From: CAYQDF01 sp964416175
Lineage (GTDB): Bacteria > Chloroflexota > Anaerolineae > Anaerolineales > UBA4823
DNA length: 6,651 bases
Assembly (NCBI GenBank): GCA_964416175.1
Contig: CAYQDF010000156.1
Span: 1-6,651, forward strand
Reading direction: 5' to 3'
Shown here: positions 1 through 6,119 of the stretch, piece by piece
Position numbering within the stretch: position 1 is the stretch's first letter
How the letters are laid out: the number at the start of each line of letters is the position of its first letter
The notes under the pieces: generated by a model
What the model saw: the letters and a program-made list of their open reading frames with translations, nothing else
Told to the model about the DNA's origin: nothing
Databases searched by the model: none
Translations under genes and position numbers: made by a program

Positions 1-602
1 TTCATCATATTTTCGAACTTACCCGGTGGTTGGGGGTTGCTGAGGCACGCGTGTACCGCGATAGAGACAGCGCTGGATGGCGAATCCGAACTCCCCAGGA
101 ATTTGAGCAGATCCACCGGATCGTTGAGAATACCAAGCAGTATCGTAAATATAGCCTGCCAGGATATCCTTATCTGGCGAGAGCCAAGCGGCACGCTCCA
201 CAATTCAGTCAGTATGGACTTCCACGAACGAGAGCGATTGTATTTCTCACGCAAAGCAGCTGCAATCAGGGTCGCCCTGGATATACCCAGGAAAAACTCT
301 TCGGTTCTTCCGATACAGGCTTTGAGAAAAGCATCATATTCCTCTTCAGATCGTGCAGCAAAATCTTCATCGAGTGGCGCGTCGATTTTTGGGAGTCCGG
401 CATCCAGCGATAAGAAACCGATGTTTGCCGGGAACCAATCCTCAGGATCAACGAAGGCGTCGAACACCTTATCCTGTAAAGGTTGTGAGTTCAATGATTC
501 CCAGATAATTGGATCGTGGTGTAAGGCCGGGATGACCCAGGCCCAGCAGGATTCCGGTAGTTTTTCCTTAAGTGATTTGATGAGGAGAGAATGTTCCATC
601 AT
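1..602 (-). CDS. Unidentified protein, N-terminal part (runs off left edge)
   Basis: An uninterrupted reading frame of about 200 codons runs from an ATG at 602 to the left edge with no stop, so this is the N-terminal part of a longer protein. Two ATGs stand in tandem (602 and 599). The GAGG at 610-607 lies 4 nt from the first and 7 nt from the second, so 599 (MEHSLLIKSL...) is probably the true start. The protein has no signal peptide at its N-terminus. Its first 100 residues are acidic and Trp-rich (ESCWAWVIPALHHDPIIWES), followed by helical, leucine-rich sequence (EEFFLGISRATLIAAALREKY; a hydrophobic SWQAIFTILLGIL near residues 150-165). I do not recognise the family. The helical character could fit a repeat scaffold, but that is a guess. 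It follows the two-TM protein after 53 nt and is probably the last visible gene of the operon. Confidence 0.8.
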   Translation of the reverse strand, partial: MMEHSLLIKSLKEKLPESCWAWVIPALHHDPIIWESLNSQPLQDKVFDAFVDPEDWFPANIGFLSLDAGLPKIDAPLDEDFAARSEEEYDAFLKACIGRTEEFFLGISRATLIAAALREKYNRSRSWKSILTELWSVPLGSRQIRISWQAIFTILLGILNDPVDLLKFLGSSDSPSSAVSIAVHACLSNPQPPGKFENMM

Positions 603-655
603 TTTTCCTCGATGCCTTCTGGAGAAGACAGACTGCTCGATCTGATTCTGCAAAC

Positions 656-979
656 CTAATTAATCCGCAGGACTATCCAGCAAGAAACCACCATCAGCAA
701 GAATCCAAGAATCGAAAGAAATACTCCAATGCCTGCTGAGGTCCGGACAAGCTCGTTTGTCGCGCTCAAAAGAGAGGATGCATTTCCGACCAACCCGGCG
801 ACATCTTCAGCCAGGCCTTTCTTGACGAGCTGGGCAGTCTGGTTGGCGAGAGCTTTCACTTCCTTCCCGCCTGACCTGGAAATCAGGAAAAAAATGCCGA
901 TAGCCAGAGAAATTACACCAACTGCGAATATCCCAATAGCCATGCCGAGTTTAATCTCAAGTATGCTTATCGATTCCAT
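656..979 (-). CDS. Small two-transmembrane protein of unknown function
   Basis: This 107-aa protein begins at an ATG preceded, 6 nt upstream, by AGGGAG (991-986). That ribosome binding site overlaps the stop codon of the LCP-like gene, so the two genes are 10 nt apart and likely translationally coupled. Two hydrophobic segments are visible: residues about 11-33 (LGMAIGIFAVGVISLAIGIFF) and about 84-104 (IGVFLSILGFLLMVVSCWIVL). Between them lies a roughly 50-residue polar, probably helical stretch rich in Ala, Leu and Val (EVKALANQTAQLVKKGLAED...), which may be an amphipathic or coiled helix. No catalytic motif is visible. Such a layout suits a membrane adaptor or oligomeric anchor, but the function is unknown. 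The coding call itself is well supported by the ribosome site, the clean membrane segments and the operon position. Confidence 0.85.
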   Translation of the reverse strand: MESISILEIKLGMAIGIFAVGVISLAIGIFFLISRSGGKEVKALANQTAQLVKKGLAEDVAGLVGNASSLLSATNELVRTSAGIGVFLSILGFLLMVVSCWIVLRIN

Positions 980-989
980 CTCACACTCC

Positions 990-1769
990 CTATGGGGTAA
1001 TAAAATCCAGTGTTGGAAACTCGCAAGACAATGACTTGTCCGATTTAGAAATGGAAATCCTCCATTCGTTCACGAAAGTATATAAATCGAGATCGGATCG
1101 ATAATGGTCAGCAAGCCGGGAGAGTTGCTTTTCTATCCCTTCTGGAAGTGTTCCCAAGGCGACTTGATTACAGATAGAATCCAATAGTTTCATCTGGATT
1201 TCCAGGACTTTTAGCAGATCTTCATTGGCAGCCGAGATCGAATTGAATACCTGGCGCCCATCGAGCTTTTCACCCCCTATAGCCACTCCGCCCAGGAAAT
1301 AAATCCCATCCGCAAGGGCAATCTCGTCCATGAGGAGATAGTTGTCCCACCAAACCGATTTTCCGAGAAAATCAAAGAACGGCGCCGATGGTTCTCCACC
1401 CCGATCAAGACTAAAAGAATTTTCAAGTTCAGGGTCGATAAAAGGAATTCCGTTCCTCGTGGTTGGATACAGGGGAATAAACGTCAGATCAAGCTCACCT
1501 GGAAAATAGATCACGAGCCATACGCTGCGAAGATGCGGTTCAGAAGAAGTTAAATCATCCACCCCGATAATCAGTAAATTCGTTTGGCCGGTTTGGACGT
1601 ACTGCCGGTCAGTTTCGGCGACCGTTCCCCGCGTGCCAACGGTTCCCTCGAAACCTGCTCTCATCGAACTTCCCAACAACAGGCCTGAAATCATCAAAGT
1701 CAGGAATAACGCGCCGTAAATCACATTGACCGGTGATATCCAGGTCTTATCGAGACAAATACCTGTCAT
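990..1769 (-). CDS. Membrane-anchored degenerate LytR-CpsA-Psr (LCP)-like protein
   Basis: This 259-aa protein has a short cytoplasmic N-terminus, a membrane segment at about 15-33 and an extracytoplasmic domain. Residues 63-104 (TNLLIIGVDD... LRSVWLV ... FIPLYPTT) follow the opening of LCP phosphotransferases, which typically reads NILLLGVD...RSDTMMLV...IPRDT. Residues 142-175 (WDNYLLMDEIALADGIYFLGG... LDGRQVF) follow their middle part (D..GGV, then L.G.qAL..R). LCP enzymes attach polyisoprenyl-linked glycopolymers to the cell wall. Here the Arg of IPRDT is absent (LYPTT), and so is the Arg pair usually found after the G.QAL motif (FNSISAANED). The protein is therefore probably not a normal LCP transferase. 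The only usable start is the ATG at 1769, since an in-frame TGA lies 12 nt upstream. Its ribosome binding site is weak. It follows the 76-aa gene after 20 nt. The family call is a motif reading and remains tentative. Confidence 0.72.
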   Translation of the reverse strand: MTGICLDKTWISPVNVIYGALFLTLMISGLLLGSSMRAGFEGTVGTRGTVAETDRQYVQTGQTNLLIIGVDDLTSSEPHLRSVWLVIYFPGELDLTFIPLYPTTRNGIPFIDPELENSFSLDRGGEPSAPFFDFLGKSVWWDNYLLMDEIALADGIYFLGGVAIGGEKLDGRQVFNSISAANEDLLKVLEIQMKLLDSICNQVALGTLPEGIEKQLSRLADHYRSDLDLYTFVNEWRISISKSDKSLSCEFPTLDFITP

Positions 1770-1789
1770 AATTGGGTCTCAGAGTTATT

Positions 1790-2020
1790 TCAAAAATAAC
1801 CGATTAACAATCCAATCAGCAAACCCAGGCTCAATCCAGTCAGAGACCAGCGGGTTGCCAGCTTCGGGTTAAAAGCCTCCCGGATTTCAATCAATCTTGT
1901 AAGAATCTTCTGTAAAAACCAGCGAAAAATGTCCTGAAACAGCCGGGAATCGCTCAGTAAATCGATAAATACAGTCAATAGCCCAATTTCCAGGTTGATC
2001 GTTAATTGTTTGATATACAT
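1790..2020 (-). CDS. 76-aa protein with C-terminal membrane anchor, unknown function
   Basis: A strong GGGAGGGG (2034-2027) sits 6 nt before the ATG, which supports translation. The N-terminal half is hydrophobic and amphipathic (residues 1-24, then FQDIFRWFLQKILTRLIEI around 28-46, alternating basic and aromatic faces). The last 18 residues (SLTGLSLGLLIGLLIGYF) form a single membrane segment with Gly spacing like that of packed helices, and it ends directly at the stop. The layout resembles a tail-anchored protein with a membrane-apposed amphipathic helix. I do not recognise a family. It lies between the 81-aa gene (46 nt upstream) and the LCP-like gene (20 nt downstream), so it is probably co-expressed with FtsZ. 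A role as a membrane tether is possible but inferred only from its shape. Confidence 0.8.
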   Translation of the reverse strand: MYIKQLTINLEIGLLTVFIDLLSDSRLFQDIFRWFLQKILTRLIEIREAFNPKLATRWSLTGLSLGLLIGLLIGYF

Positions 2021-2066
2021 TCAATACCCCTCCCGGATTCAACGGATCTGGCCTTGAAAATAGTCA

Positions 2067-2312
2067 TTACCTCGAAGTAGTCACTTTGAGAATCTTGCCG
2101 TAAGAATCCGCCGTGACGCGAACAATTCGTGAGATCGATTTACCACTGGACGATTTGACCTGGCGCCGGTAGGTGATCAAATAAGAGACTCCGGATGAAC
2201 CGGACTTTGCCTGAAAGGATGGTTGCAGGCTGACTCTTGGAGAAGCACCTTCAACCTCTGGAAATCGACGATATATCTGGGAAGTTATGGATTTTAGTAG
2301 TTTTTCGTCCAT
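2067..2312 (-). CDS. 81-aa basic soluble protein of unknown function, downstream of ftsZ
   Basis: The frame is open from an ATG at 2363, which overlaps the end of ftsZ. I chose the ATG at 2312 because AAGGA (2324-2320) stands 7 nt before it, while the ATGs at 2363 and 2342 have no ribosome site. The resulting 81-aa protein (MDEKLLKSITSQIYRRFPEV...) starts with a probable helix. It continues with a Ser-rich, basic section that reads as beta strands (YLITYRRQVK, ISRIVRVTADSYGKILKVTTSR), suggesting a small alpha/beta fold. It has no membrane segment, metal-binding cluster or nucleotide motif. It follows the ftsZ stop by 37 nt, so it could act with the FtsZ-like protein, but nothing in the sequence states how. 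If the 2363 start were used, the protein would be 98 aa. Confidence 0.78.
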   Translation of the reverse strand: MDEKLLKSITSQIYRRFPEVEGASPRVSLQPSFQAKSGSSGVSYLITYRRQVKSSSGKSISRIVRVTADSYGKILKVTTSR

Positions 2313-2349
2313 CTTAGAATCCTTCACGGAAAGGGGTTTCATCAATGGA

Positions 2350-3516
2350 TCATGAGGTCTCATGGACTCGCCGCCGGAGGAAGGCTGGGATGTCTAGATC
2401 ATTCTCGCGGGGAAAGTTGAACGAAACATGCACAGGACCAGTATTTTCAGGAATGTCTGCGGAGGTTGACGCCGATTTCGTGTCCAGGTGAGTTTCTGGG
2501 GGCAGCGACTCGCGCCTGGCCTTCACACCTGACATGGTTTCCTCCAGCGTTGGCGCACCCAGTCCTGTGATCACCAGGATCACCTCCGTTCTGCCTTTCA
2601 TGAGTTCATCGTTGCAAAGCCCAAAAACGATTTCAGTATTGGGGTTCGTTTGTTCATGGAGGGTTGTAAGAACCTCACTCACTTCATACAGGGTGAGATC
2701 ATCTCCACCTTTGAAATTGGCGATGATCCCCGCTGCGCGGTCGATGGCTATCTCGTCAAGCAAAGGATGGTGGAGAGCATTGTCGAGCGCCTGGGTGGCT
2801 TTTAATGGACCTTTCCCGTAACCGACAGCCATTAATGCGCCGCCTCCGAGCTTCATCAAGTGTTTGATGTGGGCAAAATCAACGTTGATCAATCCAGGTT
2901 CAGTTACCAGCTCGGTAATCCCCTGGACAGCCTGCCGCAATACATCGTCTGCCATGCGAAAAGCCAGGTCAAGGGGAAGATCGCGGGGGGCGACATCCAA
3001 TAGCCGATCATTGGGAATCGAAAGCAGGGTATCCGTCTGTTGAGCAAGCCTGGCCAGTCCCCAAGCAGCATTCCGCTGGCGATGGCCCATCTCAAATGAA
3101 AATGGAGTCGTGACAATGGCAATTGTGACAGCTCCCACTGACCGGGCTGCCCGAGCCGCAACTGGGATAGCTCCTGTACCGGTACCACCACCCATTCCAG
3201 CAGTCAGGAATACCATATCGGCTCCTTCAAGAGCTGCTTTAAACTCGTTTTCGCTTTCTTGCGCAGCAGCTTCTCCGATCTCGGGTTTCCCGCCAGCGCC
3301 AAGTCCTCTGGTCACTCTTGGTCCGATCTGGATTTTCCTTTCCGCCTGACAGGTCTGCAGTGCCTGATAATCCGTATTGGCTGCAATAAACTCGACTCCT
3401 CTAAGACCAAGCTCAATCATCCGGTTGATCGCATTGGATCCTCCGCCACCAAGGCCGATCACCTTGATCACGGGAGCTGGATTCGAAGTATTAGAATAAT
3501 TGTAGGGGTTAATCAT
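2350..3516 (-). CDS. ftsZ: FtsZ-family GTPase-like protein with altered T7 loop (probable paralogue)
   Basis: This 388-aa protein has the full FtsZ layout. The nucleotide loop is GLGGGGSN at 21-28, the tubulin signature GGGTGTG is at 109-115, and FSFE with Arg146 at 139-146 contacts the nucleotide. IPNDRLL follows at 167-173, and the C-terminal subdomain runs to about 320. A short linker of about 50 residues leads to a conserved tail peptide, DLDIPAFLRRR (373-383), which in other FtsZs docks partners such as FtsA. FtsZ polymerises with GTP into filaments on the inner membrane. The T7 loop normally reads NxDFAD, and its second Asp helps hydrolyse GTP in the neighbouring subunit. Here it is NVDFAH (211-216), so that Asp is His216. 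GTP binding looks intact but hydrolysis should be impaired. The start at 3516 is the first ATG and has GGAGG 6 nt upstream. A TTG 13 codons further up (3555) is less likely. The usual dcw neighbours are missing, suggesting a second FtsZ. Confidence 0.96.
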   Translation of the reverse strand: MINPYNYSNTSNPAPVIKVIGLGGGGSNAINRMIELGLRGVEFIAANTDYQALQTCQAERKIQIGPRVTRGLGAGGKPEIGEAAAQESENEFKAALEGADMVFLTAGMGGGTGTGAIPVAARAARSVGAVTIAIVTTPFSFEMGHRQRNAAWGLARLAQQTDTLLSIPNDRLLDVAPRDLPLDLAFRMADDVLRQAVQGITELVTEPGLINVDFAHIKHLMKLGGGALMAVGYGKGPLKATQALDNALHHPLLDEIAIDRAAGIIANFKGGDDLTLYEVSEVLTTLHEQTNPNTEIVFGLCNDELMKGRTEVILVITGLGAPTLEETMSGVKARRESLPPETHLDTKSASTSADIPENTGPVHVSFNFPRENDLDIPAFLRRRVHETS

Positions 3517-3522
3517 TGGAAG

Positions 3523-3527
3523 CCTCC
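3523..3527 (-). promoter_or_regulatory. Ribosome binding site deciding the ftsZ start
   Basis: GGAGG stands 6 nt before the ATG at 3516 and just downstream of the stop codon of the preceding gene (3532-3530). It selects this ATG over the in-frame TTG at 3555, which would overlap the upstream gene and has no comparable site. The 13-nt gap suggests coupled translation of the two genes. Confidence 0.85.
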
Positions 3528-3529
3528 GG

Positions 3530-4885
3530 TCACCTCTCTGAGAGTTGTGTTGCAATACTCATGCCATCTCCGTCGATTCTCTCTACCACGCAGCCAGATG
3601 CACGGAGGGATTCCAGGTCCTCTTCTGGAAACTGCTCTGGACCTCCCACCACGGTCACTCGTGCTGCGAGCCGGGCATCTTTCAGTGAAAAGCCGATCAT
3701 AGGTTGATATTTGTGGATAAACGGACGGGCTGCCGTGAAGTGCCAGTCCGATATGCCCCAATCGAAGGCAGGCAACAACAGGTAATGTTGGATCGGATGG
3801 GAGTCAGCCTGGCTCTGAAAAGATTTTTTTCCTGAATCAGGTGTCGATAAACTTATACCCGCGATCCGTAACCTTAAAGCTTCCGCAAGTTTGCCTCTTG
3901 TGCCATCGGTTTGGAACCAGGCCTGAGTTTCACCTGGCGTCCCTGGATCCGCTGACAATAACCAGAAGTTTCCAGCCAGGACGCCGGATGGGAAAGGATC
4001 CAGCCCCTGTGATTTGGCGTGTGTCACCCCATGCCTGATCTTATCTGTGTTAAGAGAGAGAAGGGCCTCCGCGATTGCAAGTGTCTTTGTGACTTCATGA
4101 TTTTCTTGCTGGTGGGACTGCTTCGAGAGGTGCGTACGATTTGTGATCCCAAACAAGATTACTGGAGGAGAAAACCCGAGGATTGATTCAGCAATCGTGG
4201 TATACCACTCATAGATGTATAAACCTCTGTGGTCTTCATAAACCGGTGAATCGCGGTAAGGACAGGCAGCAGGCCAGCGTTCAGGTCCACCTCGACCCCA
4301 TGAAAGTGGCCTTTCACTTGTGATCGCGTAAGCTCCCAGCACCAAATTTTCCAACAATTTATGATTTCCTCGCCTGTCCAAAGATTGCAAAGCCTCCCTT
4401 AGGAACGCTGTATCCCAATAATCACCTCCCGGGACCAACGGTGAAAGAACTGGCACGAGACCTGATTTCAGGCACTGTTCGGCGAGCACGATAAACCGAT
4501 CCAGGAACCGGTCGACCAGTGCATTTTGCACCCAAAGATGGGGGGGCCAGGATGCGCGTCGATTTGGTCTATCGAACAAAATAACGTAATGCGCCCCCCA
4601 TTTCGCATAGATGTCGAACAGAAGACTGATGTCCGCAACCTTCAGCGAGGCTGCGAGAGGTAAATTGAAATGTAGAATCGGTTCGATCGAAGCGGAAATC
4701 AATCCTTTGATGAAAGACTCTGGAACAGCTCGGTCTCCAGGCGCGAGCAGGGTGAGCCAGCTCGCGCCTAATGATTTCAGCTCCGGGACCCAAAATGACA
4801 AATCGCTGTCCCGGAAATGAAGCGTATCCGGGTAGTAATGAAAACCCAATCTTGTGTTGTGTGGAGGTGTTGGAAAACCAGGCAT
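3530..4885 (-). CDS. TIM-barrel glycosidase-like protein with CWB2-like C-terminus
   Basis: This 451-aa protein has no signal peptide. Residues 12-340 have the rhythm of a (beta/alpha)8 barrel like those of clan GH-A glycosidases: RLGFHYYP (12-19), SWLTLLAPG (42-50), EPILHFNLP (68-76), HYVILFDRPNR (99-109), LVPVLSPLVPGGDYWD (143-158), NLVLGAYAI (180-188), PPVILFGITN (240-249) and VLAGNFWLLSA (302-312). At the strands where clan GH-A enzymes carry their catalytic Glu residues (an xNEP motif and a TE.G-like motif), this protein shows FDRPN and LFGIT, so it may not be an active hydrolase. The last 45 residues (RVTVVGGPEQFPEEDLESL... VERIDGDGMSIATQL) resemble one cell-wall-binding repeat 2 unit (vvGG...veRi.G....T...A). 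A GGAG site lies 7 nt before the ATG and is buried in a hairpin. It begins the ftsZ-containing transcript. The coding call is firm; the fold and repeat calls are motif readings. Confidence 0.88.
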   Translation of the reverse strand: MPGFPTPPHNTRLGFHYYPDTLHFRDSDLSFWVPELKSLGASWLTLLAPGDRAVPESFIKGLISASIEPILHFNLPLAASLKVADISLLFDIYAKWGAHYVILFDRPNRRASWPPHLWVQNALVDRFLDRFIVLAEQCLKSGLVPVLSPLVPGGDYWDTAFLREALQSLDRRGNHKLLENLVLGAYAITSERPLSWGRGGPERWPAACPYRDSPVYEDHRGLYIYEWYTTIAESILGFSPPVILFGITNRTHLSKQSHQQENHEVTKTLAIAEALLSLNTDKIRHGVTHAKSQGLDPFPSGVLAGNFWLLSADPGTPGETQAWFQTDGTRGKLAEALRLRIAGISLSTPDSGKKSFQSQADSHPIQHYLLLPAFDWGISDWHFTAARPFIHKYQPMIGFSLKDARLAARVTVVGGPEQFPEEDLESLRASGCVVERIDGDGMSIATQLSER

Positions 4886-4888
4886 GTT

Positions 4889-4932
4889 CTCTCTCCTGGC
4901 AGACCTGATGCAAGAGGTGTGCCAGGAGAGAG
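4889..4932 (-). promoter_or_regulatory. Perfect 13-bp inverted repeat burying the Shine-Dalgarno of the next gene
   Basis: Positions 4889-4901 and 4920-4932 are exact reverse complements (CTCTCTCCTGGCA and TGCCAGGAGAGAG), separated by 18 nt. In minus-strand RNA this forms a stable stem whose 3' arm contains the GGAGAGAG ribosome binding site (4896-4889), ending 3 nt before the ATG at 4885. RNA that reads through from the two-component genes would thus have a masked ribosome site. No run of U follows, so it is not a standard terminator. It could instead, or also, be a dyad bound by a protein. Confidence 0.75.
4909..4924 (-). promoter_or_regulatory. Sigma-54 (-24/-12) promoter
   Basis: Read on the minus strand, the segment is TGGCACACCTCTTGCA. 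The consensus is TGGCACG, four bases, then TTGCW. Only the last base of the first block differs, and the GG-to-GC spacing is exactly 10 bp. With GC at -13/-12, transcription should start near 4898, about 13 nt before the ATG at 4885 and just ahead of its Shine-Dalgarno. It lies directly downstream of a gene for an NtrC-type activator, the class that works with sigma-54. No upstream activator site was identified with confidence other than the overlapping inverted repeat. Confidence 0.8.
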
Positions 4933-4940
4933 CGAATCAC

Positions 4941-6119
4941 TCAACTGTCTCTGGCGTTCACGACTTCATCTGGCAGTTGGGCGAGGTCAATCGCCGCATC
5001 ATCACAGAACAACATCGCCCGGTCGATGACGTTTCGTAGTTCTCGAATATTTCCCGGCCAATTGTAGGTCTTTAACGCTTTCATTGCCCGAGGCGTGATG
5101 TCTGTGATGTTAATACCCAGCTTAAGGTTATTCTCCCTGATAAACAGACCCACAAGCTCCGGGATATCCTCTTTTCTTTCCCGAAGGGGCGGAATGTGCA
5201 GATCGACGACTTTGAGCCGATAATAGAGATCCGCTCGAAATTCTCCCTGTTCGATCATTTGGGGAAGGTTGCGGTTGGAAGCCGCGATGACCTGAACATC
5301 GACTTTGATTAAATTTGTACCTCCAACCCGGCGGAAGCTTCTCTCCTCCAACGCGCGAAGGAGTTTAACCTGGATATCGAGGGGGGTGGCGGCAATTTCA
5401 TCCAGGAACAGAACACCGCCATCTGCGATTTCCATCAAGCCTGGTTTACGGCTTTCGGCGCTGGTGTAAGCGCCTGGATCATGACCGAAGAGCTCCGATT
5501 CGAGGACAGTGCTTTGGATTGCCGGGCAACTCACGTCGATGAATTGTTTATCTGCTCGAGGACCCATGCGATGTAGCGCCCTCGCCAGCACCTCTTTACC
5601 GGTCCCGGTTTCACCAGTAATCAATACAGAAGCAGAAGCTGAAGCAGCCCGGCGGGCATGGTCCATCAGGGTTTGCATGGCCTGGGTGTTTCCGATGACG
5701 AAGTTCAGATTCTTATATTGCTGTCCGCGCAGGTGAGCCAGCTCCCGCCTCATCGATACGATTTCCCCGGCACGAAGGATGGACTTTTCCAGGTTGTTCA
5801 AATCGATTGGCTTCTGGAGAAAATCATAGGCGCCATTCTTCATTGCGTCTACGGCGGTTTCCACGTCGCCATAAGCTGTGATTAAGATGATTGGCGGTCG
5901 AACGGGGAGATGCATAGTCTCTTCCAACAATACCGGGCCGTATCCATCTGGCAGACGGATATCGAGAAGGATTACATCGGCATTCCCTTTATCGATCTGG
6001 GCTCGGGCTTCGGATAGCGTGGCGACGTCGATCACCTCATATCCTCTGCCGGTAAGAAAAGTCCGATAATTCAAACGTGCGTTGACTTCGTCGTCAACAA
6101 TGATGACAGTCAGACTCAT
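4941..6119 (-). CDS. NtrC-type response regulator lacking a DNA-binding domain
   Basis: This 392-aa protein joins a receiver domain to an AAA+ sigma-54 activator domain. Receiver residues are Asp9 and Asp10, phospho-acceptor Asp53 (LLDIRLPD), Thr81 and Lys103. In the AAA+ domain, Walker A is GETGTGKE (169-176) and Walker B is GGVLFLDE (234-241). Sensor I lies around SNRNL (281-285), the arginine fingers are Arg295 and Arg301, and sensor II is WPGNIREL (354-361). The sigma-54-contacting loop, normally GAFTGA, reads GAYTSA (216-221). The protein ends with a short tail at residue 392, so the Fis-type helix-turn-helix found at the C-terminus of NtrC relatives (usually 440-480 aa) is missing. No such domain appears in another frame before the next gene. 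FlgR of Helicobacter is a known activator of this shape that works without binding DNA. The start overlaps the kinase stop as ATGA, so translation is coupled. The kinase is its likely partner. Confidence 0.95.
   Translation of the reverse strand: MSLTVIIVDDEVNARLNYRTFLTGRGYEVIDVATLSEARAQIDKGNADVILLDIRLPDGYGPVLLEETMHLPVRPPIILITAYGDVETAVDAMKNGAYDFLQKPIDLNNLEKSILRAGEIVSMRRELAHLRGQQYKNLNFVIGNTQAMQTLMDHARRAASASASVLITGETGTGKEVLARALHRMGPRADKQFIDVSCPAIQSTVLESELFGHDPGAYTSAESRKPGLMEIADGGVLFLDEIAATPLDIQVKLLRALEERSFRRVGGTNLIKVDVQVIAASNRNLPQMIEQGEFRADLYYRLKVVDLHIPPLRERKEDIPELVGLFIRENNLKLGINITDITPRAMKALKTYNWPGNIRELRNVIDRAMLFCDDAAIDLAQLPDEVVNARDS

Noticed and set aside
37..645. 202-aa plus-strand open frame
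   Set aside because: It lies wholly opposite the left-edge gene, whose minus-strand frame has a ribosome site and a well-formed protein. The plus-strand translation is Ser-rich and shows no recognisable motif, as expected of a shadow frame.
2313..2363. Longer start for the 81-aa gene overlapping the end of ftsZ
   Set aside because: The ATGs at 2363 and 2342 lack a ribosome site, whereas the ATG at 2312 has AAGGA at 7 nt.
3259..3702. 147-aa plus-strand open frame
   Set aside because: It is antisense to ftsZ and the barrel gene, and its translation has no family features.
4452..4468. Plus-strand TGGCACG resembling a second sigma-54 promoter
   Set aside because: The -12 half reads CTGAT instead of TTGCW, and it points antisense inside the barrel gene with no gene downstream.
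4889..4932. Hairpin as a transcription terminator after the response regulator
   Set aside because: The 3' arm is followed by AAC and the start codon, with no U tract, and the arm is itself the ribosome site, so a standard intrinsic terminator is unlikely.
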